Shown here piece after piece: positions 24,790-38,916 of a stretch of DNA of 64,000 nucleotides. Both the position numbers and the translations under genes were made by a program. Numbering within the stretch: the stretch's first letter is position 1; each line of letters begins with the position of its first letter. Origin of the DNA: Dipteris shenzhenensis (lineage: Eukaryota; Polypodiophyta; Polypodiopsida; Gleicheniales); assembly GCA_047967505.1 (NCBI GenBank), contig CM106541.1, one strand, 5' to 3'. Under the pieces are notes generated by a model. That model did no database searches and was not told the DNA's origin. It saw nothing but the letters and a program-made list of their open reading frames with translations.

Positions 24790-25117
24790 ACAAATTTCAT
24801 GATGAACGCTAATAGGTGGTCCACTCTTCTATAAATGTTTAATTTAAAAGATAGTCAAGAAACTACCAATAAAGATCGAAAATATCTAAGATTGTTGATG
24901 AATCCATTTCATATACAATTTAAAAGACACGACCTTCAATCAATGATAGCAAATTTCATGATGAAGGCTAATAGGTGGTCCACTCTTCTATAAATGTTGA
25001 ATTTAAAAGATAGTCAAGAAACTAATAGTAAAGGTTGAAAATATCTAAGATCATTGACGAATCCATCATATACAATTTAAAAAACATGACCGTCAATCAA
25101 TGATAGCAAATTAAGGT
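24790..25117. repeat. Tandem duplication, period about 163 bp
   Basis: Two copies share AAATTTCATGATGAA.GCTA, AGGTGGTCCACTCTTCTATA, GATAGTCAAGAAACTA and CAATCAATGATAGCAAATT. Divergence is about 10%. Confidence 0.95.
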
Positions 25118-25559
25118 CTCTTTAATGTGTAAACATCCCATGTTAAACTTGCAATTCGATTGATATGAATTAGAATTTACATTTATAACCTGTAAAATGA
25201 GTTTAAAGATCTTTAGGAGACGAGTGGTGAGTCCTGCCAATCATGCCCTTGAGCCTAAGTGAGTGGATGCCTGCCACCTAGCATGTCAACGACAGCGAGC
25301 TGATAGTTTCCTAAAGAGACATAGGTCCGAGTCCTTCTGTCAAGTTCGTAGAATGGTGAGCACAAGGATGAGGAATTGACAGAAGCAAATCACCATAAGA
25401 GACTGTTGAAAGACAAGGGTAAGGATATGTCTAAAGCAGGTGACCCAATCCTGTCGCATGGACCATCGGCCCGTAGTATCTTCAAAAGGCTCAAGGATGT
25501 TGCAAGGGGCATAGGGACAGGTAAGGAGAAGAGGTTTAATTTTTGAAGGATACGTATAG

Positions 25560-28500
25560 GGCTCTCGCATAATGATTGAGGTTGGTGGGGTTAGAGGGCT
25601 ACTGATTTCAGAGCTTTCCTAGAATGTGAGGGGCTGGTGTGGCGGATCAAAACCGAAGGGATACATGAGAGTGCTCAAGCTGAGTCATGCCTAGGTAATC
25701 CGGCTACAAGAACTAAAATGTGGGCTCACTGATGGTTGGCAGTTCAAATGTCACCAACTAGGATTTGAAGTGTTTGTTAATTGCATGCTGAGCAAAAAAG
25801 GTGGTACTACGATTCCGGTTCACAAGGATCTAAAAGCCAAGGAAATCTTTTGTGACAAGGATGGGAGTCTAATTGTGGTCTCACTCCTAAAAGAGGGCTT
25901 TGACCTCAATGTGCTTAGTGTTTACACATCATAGTCCACGCAAGACAAAGAGCCAACCGTTGGGCTAGAATTGGGGAGAAGATGGTGGGAGATCATTGGC
26001 TTGCAGGGGGGGGACTTGGTGTGCTCGCCAAAGGTCTCATTGATTGCTCCACGCTCCACCCGAAGGGATTGGTGGGGCTCTTGTGGTTGAACCACAAGAA
26101 AAGCGGTGAATTTAGAGCCAACAGACTTGATAGATTATACGCTGACGTGGTGGAGATTGATGGCTATGGGGGACTTGGAAGGGAGAGCTCCTCCTCAGTC
26201 TGAGCCTCTCTAACCATGCAGGAATAATGTGGTCCTTTTGTGTGCCTGGGGTGACGATAAGGCCTATTGAGATCCCATTCACCTTAAATAAAAGTCATTT
26301 GGCATCTAAGCAATTTTGCAGGAAAGTGAGAGCCTGTTGGATGGAGGAGGAGACTGTGACTCAAGATTCTTGTCAGAGGCGGGATGCTACCATCCACTGT
26401 GTGCATTTATGTGCCAAAGAGTGGTACTGCCAATTGAGAGTGAGCAAAAAGACAAAAAAAGAAAACCTAGTCACTACCAAGAAGGCATTGTGAATGGCTT
26501 TACGGCTCGCTCGCCAACCCCCACCTCATAACAATTAATGTAGAGATCGACTTCCTCCTGCATGAGAGGGTTGGAAGAGGCCGAATGGGCCAAATTTAGA
26601 TGCTGACAAGTGTAGCTATCAATGGGGAACTTTCCCTCCAAAGTCTTCATCCAGGTAGTTAAGAAGAAGCAGGAGTGTGCTACGATAGATAGGGTGATGG
26701 ACAAGGAATGCCAATTGCTAACCGATCCTTGTCAAGCAGTTGAGACTTTTTGCAGAGAGCTTAGTCAAATAGTGGGGGAAGCCACACCCCATGATGCCCA
26801 ATGGCAAACACAGTCAAGGCCCTGCCAAGTGACATCTTTGGTAGGATCTCAATGTATCAACAGCTGACATTGGCAAAACCATTCTCCTTGGATGAGCTAG
26901 AGGCAGCCCTAGATGCCATGGCATAACGACAAGGCTGGACTCCCCGCTGAGTTTTTTAGAGAATTCTGGCCATGTGTGGGCAAGGACCTTACAAACATGG
27001 CAAATGAGGAAGATCAGGAGGGGTCCCAGGGGTAGTCAAAATCTTCCCAAAACAGTAGTCCAGGTTAAAAGTCAGAGATTGTCACCCCATTACTATGCTT
27101 AATGCTTCCTAAAAATCATAGCCAAGTCTTCATTCTGAACATCTCCCAAGCAATGGACCATGCCATGCACTCAGGGTAGAAGGTGATCCTTTTTGGGTTC
27201 AATTTAGATAAAGCGTATGATAGGGTTAGATGGGACTACATTCTCATAGTTTTAGATCAACTGGGGTTTGGTACAGATTTTGGCAAAATGGTCACGGCCC
27301 TATTTGGCAATGCTTCAACCATCCTATGTGTCAACAGAGGGGTGGTGGGTACATATGAGCTCAAGCGCTCCATCCGCCAGGGATGCCCCTCGGCCCAACT
27401 GCTATTTGCCATCTCCATGGTCCCTCTCATCCACGCTATCAAATCAACCATGACCATAGGCACTATCAAAGGTGTTGAGCTACCCTCTTGTAGCTAGTTG
27501 ACAACCCAATTGTTTGCTGATGATATGGTCTCATTCTCAATTGAGGATGAGAGTAGTGTGCTAGAACTTATGGAAGTAGTTAGGCAATTCTGCAGGGCTT
27601 CGGAATCCTAGTGTAGCTGGGCAAAAACTTTTGCCTTGAGATCCACCAACAACCCCCCTGCCCAGCGTGGCTAAAGGATCTTCAGGTACAACTGATCCCA
27701 AGAGGTGAAATTGTCCAATACCTTGGTGCACCCTTCGGAATAAGGTGGCACAGTGTGATAGAGGTTCCAATGGTTTCTTCACAAACTTCAAATCAAAACT
27801 CAAGTATTGGAAAGGGGACCAACCAGGTTGGAATGCCCAGACCCTTATAATTCAACACATTCTCTCTGCAATGACCACTTACATGGCAACTGTGTGAAAC
27901 TTTCCAATGGCAAATTGGCAAAAGGTTGAGTAGCTACTGCATGCCTTCATGGGGGCCGAACTAGGACAGAATACATCACATCCCGTGGGAGCCCCTGATG
28001 GCCCCAAGGGCCTTAGTAGGCTTGGCCTCTTAGATGTCCAAACTCAAAAATGCTCCTTGGTCTGCAAGTGGCTCTTGTGACTCTTCCAAGGGGCTGCCCT
28101 GTGGACTGGCATCATCAAATCCTTCATTAAGAAAGGTAGAGGCATCAGAAGTAGGAGATGGGAAGGCCTATCATGGTATGAGCGGCTATGCTCAAGGTTC
28201 CCACTTTGCATTGTGGGGTTCGATCTGGCCTCAGCCAAAGTGTGGAAGGAGATGATCAACCTTCTTTCTTGGAAGGGCTGCAAAAGATTGCGAGGAGATG
28301 CAAGTCGCATTTGATGGAGCACGGCCTTTTGAAAGGAGTCCTTTGCCCTCCACGAGGTCACAAAGGCATGGAGCCTCTATAGAAAAGTCATTAAGTCATG
28401 GAATGATCTTTGGTCCTGACATGGCAAATTGGCTGATGGTGGAGTAGATTGCCACCCGTATACAGGTAAGTGAGGGCGAAAAAGACATTCTTCAGTGAAC

Positions 28501-29230
28501 GGGCAGATCTAGACACTTGGCCCTCAAACACAATTATGTCCTGCAGGTGGAGGAAGGATCAATGGACCCTTGAGAAAATTTGGCTCAATAAATTTTTGGC
28601 AAGAATTGCTTACAAACACCTAGTGCACCTTCATAGCCTCATCACGGACCTGAATTGAAAATGGGCTCCATCTCGGACCTCAACTGACAATGGGCTCTCA
28701 AACAAGTCCCAACATGGTGGTACAAAAGAACTAAGGCCATTTGGAAAGTTTGTGCCTCAAGCAAGGCACGCTTCCTCCTGTGGAAGGTAATGCATCAGTG
28801 GGGATGTTGGTGAGGGCAAAGCTCACCAAACATCTCCCGATGTCACCAGTGTTCCCCCTTTGCAACAAATCAATGGGGGTGCTCAATCATCTATTTTGAC
28901 ATTACCAGGTGGCTAGGGAAGTGTGGTTTAAGGTACAAAGAGAAATCCAAGGGTCAGGGTTGATGACCAAATTGTTCCTTGGATTCAACTGGTGTTTAGT
29001 TTTTTTGGAATATGAACATCACTTGTCCTCCTCAAGGACTACTTGCTAGCCCTATGTTTGAGCCACCGTCGTGATTATGCTATGGAAATTCTGCAATGAG
29101 CTTGCCTTTGGTGCAGACAACAAACAATTGGGCTTCAAAGTCCATGTGAAAGGCTTACTGAGAGACATTTTGCTAGGTTCTGATAGTGAAGGACCCATTG
29201 GTGAGTAGGAATCTACTTGGTGTTGCCTCC
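25560..29230 (+). mobile_element. L1-like LINE remnant with endonuclease and reverse transcriptase
   Basis: The order is that of LINE ORF2. Near 25690-25935 an endonuclease-like segment reads VIRLQELKCG and then FEVFVNCMLSKKGG. From 26860 a pre-RT segment reads LDELEAALDAMA. The reverse transcriptase lies at about 27060-27630: FNLDKAYDRVRWDYI, then SIRQGCPSAQLLFA, then the catalytic FADDM at 27513-27527, which is intact. A post-RT region follows (LVHPSE, later WQIGK) to about 28,660. Many stops and frameshifts break the frame, so no working protein is possible. The longest intact piece is 27183-27497. The 3' end is uncertain; no poly(A) tail or target duplication was found. Confidence 0.85.
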
Positions 29231-29812
29231 CGCATTAGGGTATAACTCCTTTGGTTGTTTACAGTGAAGGCTACATGCGTGTAGTCCAACTGTACTTATC
29301 ATTTTAAACCCCGCGATATATCAGTACCTATGCTTGGATGACATACACCTAGAAAATAATAACAATAAGTCAATACTCATTGTAAATAGTAAGTCTCATA
29401 GTAAGTCTCATAAATGCATTGATTCTACATCCACATAGGGTTTAGATTTCATGTTTCTTGAATAGAGATTCTTTTAATTATTCCTCAAACAACTTTATCC
29501 CATGTATTACTTTAATGTAAACATAGCCTCGCCAATCTGTCCAAATTGCACATCAAATTTAGATTTCATACTTTCTTGGTTAGAACCTAAGTAACATATA
29601 CATGAAGCATTCATATTTATGTACTGACCACTTTCATATGATCTAATCAAATAGGGCATGGCAAGAATCTATATGAGAGCTTGTACATACTATACAAACC
29701 CCTCGAAGATAAACTGGACCCAATCTAGTAGTTTTTAGAAGATTATTGATTTTTTTATTCCCCCATGTTTCATTGAAACCCATATATTTTGTACTTGCAT
29801 CAATAGACAGAG

Positions 29813-30010
29813 TTTCACACTATCTTTGTTGATTATTGTAAATTGGAATTTAATGATATCCTTTGAAAAGAAGGAAACTTATTGTAGAGCCATAGTAGGG
29901 GGATCAGTAAAGACAAAGTTTCACACTCTTTTGGGTGATTCTTGTAGAGTTGATCTAATGAGATCCTTTGAAAAGAAGGAAGCCTATATCACAGCCATGG
30001 TAAGGGGGTG
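29813..30010. repeat. Tandem duplication, period about 107 bp
   Basis: GTTTCACACT, TGATT.TTGTA and ATCCTTTGAAAAGAAGGAA followed by GCCAT.GTA.GGGG occur in the same order in both copies. Confidence 0.85.
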
Positions 30011-30659
30011 TTAGAGAGGAGTCAATATTTGTAAAGCACATCATGTCCTTGTATGCAAGGAGAATGATGCAATTGTGGACCACTTGTCTGACAAGAGTGA
30101 ACTTGTTTTCACAAGAAGCAAGATGAGAAGGCATGTAATGAAATTTTAGAGATATATAGCATTGTATCAGCACTATGCCAAACCCTCCCTCTCAACACAT
30201 GATATGGCACTATAATGATATGTGAACTACCTATTACCAAGCCAATTTCTAGAGTGAAGTGTTGCATTAGTGTTTGTCTTATGTTTATTCGAGCCCCTAT
30301 AGTGAACTTGGACTTTTAAACATATGTGTGTCCTTTAAACATCATCTCTTGGCAAGGCCTATGTTAAAACCATCATGTGTTTTGATATGTGTTTGGATAG
30401 ATTGCAAGGAGACTATTAAATTTCAAAATGGTAGAATTAAGTATTTGTTACATCTCAAATTTAGGAAGTCCATATGGGTAGTGTTTAGTAATGCGAATGT
30501 GTTGACCAAGGAATAAAAATTGTGACTCCAATCATCCATATTTTTCATTCTTTGGCTATAATGATGGGATAGAGATTGGTCCAATGAAGAACAAACAAAC
30601 TTAAAACTTTCTTGAAAACACGGTTGTGACTAGGAATGTAAATTTTTATTGATCCATGC

Positions 30660-30780
30660 TTCTCTCTTGGCTTGTGTGTGTGTGTGTGTGTGTGTTGTGT
30701 GTACATGCTTCTCTCTTGGCTTGTGTGTGTTGTGCAATCCCCCCCCCCCCCGACTTATGTTGTTTAATTTCCCCCCCCCT
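30660..30780. repeat. GT run, duplicated flank and poly-C tracts
   Basis: TGCTTCTCTCTTGGCTTGTG occurs twice, each time leading into a GT run. Two homopolymer C tracts of about 9-12 bases follow. Confidence 0.9.
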
Positions 30781-32039
30781 AGTGCATAGCATGGAATAAG
30801 AGGTCATGGTTTAGTCCACAATGGCATAGTGGATGTGTGGTAGAGTGGATGTGCAATAGATAGTTCACTATGGTTTGAATTATATATGACAAACGAGCAA
30901 TATTGGGTGCAATCATGGCAATCTCATATGTAGTACAAGTGGTAAAAGCCTTTTGTGCATCTCCTCCTTGTCCAATACTACATCACATTTGGTAATTGCA
31001 TGAGCTTGCACAAACCATCATAATGCAATCCTTGCTTTTGACATCACATATCTCTCCCTTTTTCTTCAGAACATGAGTGTATACTAGTACATGTCAGGTG
31101 CAAATGGACATCGTCAATCGAGGTGGGAAGGCCGACTTGACCACTGTCGAGAGCTCCGTCCAACTAAAAATGCTACGTCTGAAGAGAGGATGAAGAATGC
31201 TAAGGGAGGGGAGAGAGGAGAGGACTAGGGGTAGGAGAAGAGAGGTGGAAGGGGGGAGAGGGTAGGAGTAGAGAGAGGCTAGGATGAGGTAGGGATAGAG
31301 AGGGGGAGGGGGGGAGGTGCTACGCAAGGAGGCAGGAGTAGAGAGGAAGAGCGGCTAGGCCTTCGGCACTAAAGGGCTACTAAGAAAAAGTAAAATTGGG
31401 GGGGTGTCTACCAATAATATAGTGTTGGGAAATGCTCTTGAGTGTTTCCCGGTAGGTGATGGGTGATGGGAGGCTAGCTGGTCATCCCAGTGGCTATCCT
31501 AGTTGCTGTTTGGCAAAACATGATTTTCACTGTGTGCGCCACATGGAAGCACGGTACCCCGCGAGACTGCTGAAAGGTAAGAGTGATTCTACAAGGCCTA
31601 ATCTTGCATGAATCTTTTACTCCCTTTCCGCAATGACTATATAGACCACCACCATGGTTGCTAGCTTGTCTTCTGGAATCTCTCTAGGTAGTGAGCTAGG
31701 AGCTCTGATAACAGGCTGGCTTCCCTATAGCTAGCAACCTTTTTCTTTTCTATACTTACCATTTGTATCTCCTTTTGGAAGCTATTTGTATGGTGTTTTT
31801 AAGCATTAGTAGAAGTTTCCTTTCTCTAGAAAAAAAAATAAAGAATGTGTAAAAGATGGAATTAAGAATTGCTTAGTGATGGACATTTAAATCTGAAGGT
31901 ACTTCTTTCAAAAAAAATTATTTAAATCCCTTCCTTTTATGATAGTACTAGAATTGTGTAGAACATGAATGCATAAATTCATCTCACATGTCAAAAAGTA
32001 CAATTTCACAAATTCAAAAGAGATCTTGTGTAGCTGTAG

Positions 32040-33800
32040 GCTAGTCTAGAGTCATATGAGGCCAAAAGTGGGATATAATCTCCGTCGAGAGATGTTGCTC
32101 AATCCAATGTTGTTCCCTCAAGGGGATCCATGCTGCTGCCTCAAGCTGTAGGCGATGTCCAATGTGAGTCGTATAAGAAAAGAAGGAGAACTTCTCTACC
32201 CAATCCGATTGCCATGGAAAGAAGGACCTGGTTAACCACCAACACTCTGCTTGCTAGTGAGAGTTTGGCTGGGCTCTAGTACAAGAGCTTACATTGCACA
32301 CTCTCTAGAAGTGGGCCATGAGTTGTTTCTCTGTCGAAATATTAATGCAACCTAGCTGCCCAAGTATCTTGCTGTCTCTTCCCCTCATGATCCATCAAAA
32401 GCCAAAATCAACCCCCAAGCCTTGGACCTCCAAGATCTCATTTTTCCCTATGAAGATTGATTTTGGTCCAATTTATGCAATCTCCAAAAGCCTCACAATA
32501 AACGAACAGGGCCCCCTGACCCTCTCCAGAGTGATACTGAACCCTCCACATACAAAGCTATATTGTCTGCAAACTTAGAGTCTAGAAGCTCCTCCTCCTA
32601 TAGGACTAGGAGCCTCATCCCTACAAGGCCAAGTGCTTGAGAGCACAAAAAGTAACCTAAGGCCTCCACTACCTGATGATCACCTAGCTAGAGCAACCCA
32701 CATAAAGAGCTGAGACCCCTCTGATCCATCTCTTTGAGAAGCCAAGTCTTTGCATGGTGCCCTCTAAAAAGGACCACTCTACTGTGTCATATGCCTTCTC
32801 AAAATCTAGCATCAGGTTGGCAAGAGGCTATGACTCTTCCATAGACTAGTCCACTGCCTCCTAGAATGTGAAGATGTTGTCTAGGATACTGCATTCCTCA
32901 ATTAAATCTATTTGCATTCCTGAACAAAACATGTCTGCGTCTCATGGATGATGTCTAGTAAGTAGGGTCTCAAGCGCATGCTCAAGACCTTGGCCAAGAT
33001 CTTGTAAGTTCGGATTGGTAGGGCTTGCAAGGCCTCCTAACGCTCCTGATTAATGAAAGGCGCCTCTAGTCATCTGCTCAAGCTCTACGTGACTACTAAA
33101 GGAACCTACTCCCTCACAACCTCATGAGCTAGGAGAGTTGTAGGCGACGACTCCTCCAATTGAAACAACTAACAATAGATGTATGTGGTCAGCTCAAGGA
33201 TCTCCTGTGTGTCTGTGTGCATGTCCCTGTGAGTGCTAAAGTCAACTAGCCTATGGTCTAAAAGAATTGCCTGGTCATCATGTCCCCTTGCTAGAACCCT
33301 TCTAGCTCGAGTGGTACAAGAACTCAACTCTATGGACCTCCATATCTTGCAACTCCAACTATGCACACTCCAAGTGGTCGTTGAGCCACTAGGAGCCTAG
33401 ATCCTACTCCCAAATTCTCTCTATGGATGCTAGGTCATGACAAAGTGCTTTATACCGCTCCTAAAGAGCATGTGTCCATCTAAGAGCATGGGCTTGGATA
33501 TCCTTGTTGCTCTACTGAATTGCCTCAACCACCCACACTACCCACCCTCTCAGGGTCCCTCCTTGGGATGCCTCTACATCTCCACTTATAGGAGATCGTC
33601 TGGTGTACAGATCCCCTTTTGGGGAGTTCATGGCAAGTCTACTCCAAATGTATCTCAAGTAGTGATCTGACATGATGGTGCCTGCTAAAATGCTGGTGGA
33701 GCCACCTTTGAGTAGTGCCCAGTCACATATGTAGAATCTATCTAGATGTTCTAGTAGTCCATCAATCTAGTTGCTATCTGAAAGAGAACTACAGGTTGTT
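32040..33800 (-). mobile_element. L1-like LINE remnant, minus strand
   Basis: Minus-strand reading from right to left gives the end of the endonuclease domain (LDRFYICDWALLKGG, then IMSDHYL, near 33,780-33,660), a linker, and the reverse transcriptase: PIRTYKILAKVLSMRLRP near 33,030-32,970, ILDNIFTF near 32,870, and [13 protein letters not shown] at 32774-32812. A post-RT part with FFSYTTHIGHRLQLEAAAW ends near 32,060. Several frameshifts and stops are present. It resembles the LINE at 25.6 kb in type and lies in the opposite orientation, 2.8 kb away. Confidence 0.85.
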
Positions 33801-34376
33801 GGGAATTCTATTTTTCTTTTTATTTCTTTAAATTATCTACCCCTCCCTTCCTTTCATCCATTGTTTTCTCCACCTATTACTTTTTCATTCTTCCCTCAAT
33901 TCTATTAACAACCCCCCCCTCTCTTTTTTCCTTACCTTTCTTATACTTCCCCCTCATCTTAAATTAATCCTTTAATCCTACTTACCTCAAACACTTGTTC
34001 ACTAATAGCCATTGTTTTATGCATCTTGCTTTATAAGTTTGTTGTTAAGCATTAAATTTATTGTGACTCTGATAACAAGGGAGGGGTGTTTATGACACCT
34101 GTCTTCCCAAATGAAGTTTAAATGGGTTCTCACCATGTTTTTCTTGTTGGATGGTGGCAGGTAGGCAAAATCCCCTCTTCAATAAACGTGATGTTGCCAA
34201 TGACTTATCAAAGCTTCATTACTCTCATTTTCTCTTCTAGATAAAATTGTTCATCCTTTAATGATGCTACTTCGTTTCTTGTGATGTTTATTGCAAAGTT
34301 TTTCTATTAAACATCTCTCTTTCCTACTCCAAATTTGTCTACTCTTCACTATGGAAAGGGGTGTTGTAAATGTCTA

Positions 34377-34380
<4 letters not shown>

Positions 34381-34412
<32 letters not shown>
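34381..34412. repeat. (AC)n microsatellite
   Basis: Sixteen AC dinucleotides in a row, then ATACACAT. Confidence 0.97.
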
Positions 34413-34418
<6 letters not shown>

Positions 34419-36485
34419 ATAGAAGGGTTTGTTATGTCTAGGGTTAAGGCGTGAAATTATGCCCAATCATGAGTACATCTCTTGGAAGAAGACCCTCAAA
34501 GGTTGAAGTCATTCTTGTGAAATAATTTCTCCTCTAGTAGCATTCTTCATTGGGTTGGTGACTTGACTTTACTAAACACTCTAGGTTTTTCATATAATCT
34601 ACTCTACACATCCCATTAACAATTGGAATAAAACCTACATCAATTGCAAAACTCATCCAAAAAATCCAAATAAACTTTTGTCAACTACATAACATTTTTT
34701 GACTTCTAGATCTTTCAGTTTATTTTCTAAGTATGATTGACAATTCTCAATGGAAAGTCTAAGTGCACCCCCTTGCCAATAACTTGTATGGACTTTCATT
34801 TTCTCATAAAGGGGACTATGATGCAGGGGCAAAATAATCGATAACCATTAAAGGGGGATAAGCCAATACTACCTCCTCCATTTAGGAATGAGAACGCATA
34901 AATCTTCAAACAATATCTCCTTTGTGGATTGTCACAACTCCTCATTGGCTCGATAGCTTGATTCTAGTCTTTGGACACGTCTTGATGTAGTGTGTATTAG
35001 CAAAGAGGGGTAACACAAAATCTTATTCTTCTAGTTTTTTTGGGGGGTTGTCCTCTCCCACTATTTGAATGAAACCCCTATTCCAAATTTAATAGTTGTC
35101 AATTACTTGTACTTGGGCCAAAGAGCACAAAAACATATTGTGCTCTACCCATCCTACCTAGGAACACATAGTGAGACTTAGTCTTGTTAATGAAAATTGT
35201 GTGCTCACAAATCCCACACCTCCTCCCTTACTCAAGGTTTTGGTTCATGCATATGGCATGTTGGGACGCACATCTTTCCATGCCACTCATACAAATGGTT
35301 GTTTGCTTGCTTTAATGCCAGACACTAGTTTTTCTACTTGTTCAATAGCAAATGAATCTACACCACCATAGGAGATGTAAAGCATTGAAGCTAGCTTGTA
35401 TTTATCAAGCCAATAGCAACAATCGACTCTTTCACAAAAAACCTTCCATCATGATTGGGCTTACCCTTCAAAGAATCATTAAAACTAGGTGATATTAAAG
35501 GCTTGACAGATTGACTCAAAGCCTAAAAGAAGACACTTTTAAGGTGGAGCCTTCAAGATCTTGAAATGTATGTATTGATGATGATGGCCATTGCATCTTC
35601 GGTAGGCCACCTATGTAGAAAACAAAGGTAGAGGGCATTAGCTAAAGTTACCTTGTAGTATATGATCGTGTTAATCAAGAACATATTGATAAATACTAGA
35701 GATCTCTTCATGAGCCAAATTCTACTCTTGCAAAATAGGGAACTTCAAATCTACACAGATCGAGTGGATCATAATACTTTTCATTCACACAAATCTACAT
35801 GCTTACCCGTAGGGTACCATTACCCAATGGTGAAATGCATATCATCAACAACCAACATCATTCCATTAGTCTCCCATAAGAATACGTAGTTCATTAGCCA
35901 CAACTTGCACCCATGGGAAGAGAAAATAAAAATTGACATAGTTATGGAATGTAGGGTAGTCTTGGATTACTCTATCGTCTTCTCAATCATTCCTCGCTAC
36001 TTTTGAATACCCACCTAAAGCTCGAGCAACCGCCCAACATTTGATTGGATCAATTATAAGAAAAACATTGGCATGGTGAAGAATCTGATCTTGAGATGAG
36101 CAGATGAGGGGCAAGTGATACATGTGGGTGGGGAATTGGACATGTGAGTATGGGAGTGTTTGGTGTTGACCAAAGAGACTTAATTTTCCATCTATTGAAT
36201 CAAGGGTTGTAAAACCCGATCTATGTGGATATCATCTTGGCCTTCAAATTCTAAGGAAGACCCTAAATACCAATGCAGTTTAATCACTAATGATGGTGCA
36301 AAGGGCGAGATAGCTAGAGAGTGGAGCTTAGGGTTGATGTGGCATGAGTAGGCACTCCTACCAAAGCATGAGGCTTTGCAAGAGCATGGAAAAAGGCACG
36401 GGACCTCAGAAGGAGCTAGTACATGGGTGGAGTGTGAGGTGGACCAAGTCATGGGTGAAGGGGAAAGCTTGGGAAAGAAAACAAA

Positions 36486-36535
36486 AAGGGGGGGGAGGGG
36501 AGAGGGGGGGGGGAGAAGGGGGAGAGAAGATAGGC
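36486..36535. repeat. G-rich tract
   Basis: G runs broken by single A residues over about 50 bases, in a purine-rich surround. On the minus strand it yields a meaningless Pro-rich frame. Confidence 0.9.
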
Positions 36536-38794
36536 AAAAGAAGGAAATAATAATACAAAGCAAATTTTCCCAAAAACAAAAGGTATATGAAAAAGCACAC
36601 TAACCAAATTTGGAGTTGTTGCTAATTAGGCGCTTCTCCCTTAGCAAGGCAATGCAATAGAAACACAAATTAGGAAGATGGTTTGCATTGGCGTGGTGAA
36701 ATTGTTTTATGGTGGCCTTTGTAATCCACAATTGTGCCCCTACTTTTCCCAAATGCATGTTGCCTAGATCATCTATAGCAAGCTTGGGAATAGTAGATAG
36801 TCAAAGCCAAAGTAATCCCTTACATGCCATGGATTCCCAATAGCTAAAAGAGTAGAAGTTGGCTTTCGGAAGAACTGACCTACGCTCTAGGTGCAAAATT
36901 TTGAGTTTGTTCATTTTGCAAGCCTTGGTAAGGATCCCCCATTTGCAATTGCACCCATGTTAATTTCACTAGCTTGCTTCTCTGCTTGTCATCGTGCTTC
37001 TACTTAGCATCTCTACTTGTAGCTTTGATCTAAAGTAGCTCACTATTGCCAACAATGACTTTATAGAGCCTTGACTTTTAACATATGCCACCTCGTGTCT
37101 ATCAAAATGATCTGGTAGGTTGAAATAGAATTGCCAAGTAAGAGATTCGTGGATGGGCATAATTTAGGCTATTTCCCATTTGTGTGTCTGAATCTGTCCT
37201 ATGATATTGCACATTTTAGGTTGAAGTCTTTGGGATTGATATTGGTTTGACCATGAGACTCTAGAAACCTCTCTTGTAATTGCATCCACATATCCATGCA
37301 TCTCTGTTTTAACTTCCTAAGGCCCAAAACCTCTCTTTACGCCAAGGATTTGAGAGAAAGAATAGGAAATTTGCAGGGAATGGTGCAAAATATTCACAAG
37401 AAAGGAGAGTGGACAAAGTAATGAAATTCGCAACAAAGACTGATGAATGGCACAACAATTCTTACAAACATGAATGAATGGATGTATACCAAACTTGCAG
37501 TTGCCATCCATTTCTTCTATGAGATTGATTATCCCCATTTTTTTTAATGAACTTGTAGAAGCAATTGAGTGATTGCATTCTATTGACAATATATATCTCA
37601 GCACCATAGTAGTCTTTGAGATTTCAAGTCATGGAATCTCAACTGATTCATGCTTACATCTTCTAAACTCCATTTGTGAATGGTTTTCAAGACTCCCTTT
37701 TCAATCCATGCTTCTCAAGACTCTTTTTTTAATGACAACTCACCTTTGTCACCTTTGTCCTTCACTTCCTTGCTGCCTTCTACCTTGCTTGGCTCACTCT
37801 GTTGCTCCATCTAATCTTATGGGATACACCACTCTTGTCCTCTATTTTATCATCCCACAATGGAAGCTCTAGATATTAGTTCCTCTTGCCCCTTTAGGGC
37901 CGCTTAGCTGCTAGAATAAGAATCTCACCTAGTGAGATCAAAAACATTTTTGTGCACGAACTTTAAGGAAATGAACATTATGTTGCCCCCACAAAGCCTC
38001 TTTGCTTAGTGTCTTTAAGCTCAAAATTAAGGTTAAGAAATCCTAGCCATGTTTGCCCATATTTGGGTTTGTTAGGCAAATGAGGCATGCAAGTCATGAG
38101 AGCCTCGAAAGGAGCAGGAGGCTAAGAAGGAGCATATTGTCAATGGATAACTCCGTAACAATAGCTCGACATGGAAGCTCGAGGATGTCTTAGTTGGATG
38201 GGAGAAGAATGCACATCGCATGGACATTGAAAGAATGTTTTTTCAAGCATAGAGAGAGGATGCAATGAAGGAGTGGAGGTGGTAACTTCACCAAGAAGGT
38301 CATTCGACGGTAGTCACTCTTCGCATTATAGCAGCAACCCCCATTGCCTGCCATCTCTATCGTATAGCTCCCCATCTTCTGACTGCTCTCTACTAGTTCG
38401 TCCTACTCATTAGCTTCATGGCAACTCCCCCATTGAAACTCCTATGTTGTATTTAGTACCTTCATATGGGAACTCCCTCGTTTGAAACTCCTTCAACTTT
38501 GTCATCTTCTTATTCATCGCACTCCTCCCGCATCTCTCTCATTGGAACTCGTCCAACTCCATCATTGTCTTAGCCACCTCGTCATATAGCTTTCGATGAT
38601 TTCTTTGGTGCAAGTTACAAAGCAACATCAATCTGAGCTTGGAGATTGAATGTGTAACTTTGTATTGATGCAACAAAGCTCAGATCTTCATACGTGTAAC
38701 TTCATATTGATGCAATAAAGCTCGATATTCTTTTATCAAAAGAGCAACATTGCAAGGAAGTATGGAGGAAGAGAGGGGCAATAGTAGTAGTAGC

Positions 38795-38844
38795 AAGAAC
38801 AAGAACAAGAACAAGAACAAGAACAACAGCAGTAGGAGGGAGAG

Positions 38845-38914
<70 letters not shown>
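38795..38914. repeat. AAGAAC repeat followed by (GA)n microsatellite
   Basis: About five AACAAG hexamers, a short spacer and then about 65 bases of GA. The minus strand reads as Phe/Leu and then Ser/Leu repeats, which is not a gene. Confidence 0.95.

Positions 38915-38916
<2 letters not shown>

Larger units (their letters stand above)
29231..32039. other. Unassigned region between two LINE remnants
   Basis: No gene is recognised. It holds a tandem duplication (29813-30010), a GT run near 30676-30697, poly-C tracts near 30740 and 30771, and a purine-rich block at 31200-31330. The segment 31430-31850 could be the 3' untranslated end of a further element, but this is a guess. Confidence 0.45.

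Noticed and set aside
36192-36600. Pro-rich and Gly/Lys-rich frames on both strands
   Set aside because: Encoded by a G-rich tract; no conserved domain and shared low-complexity content.
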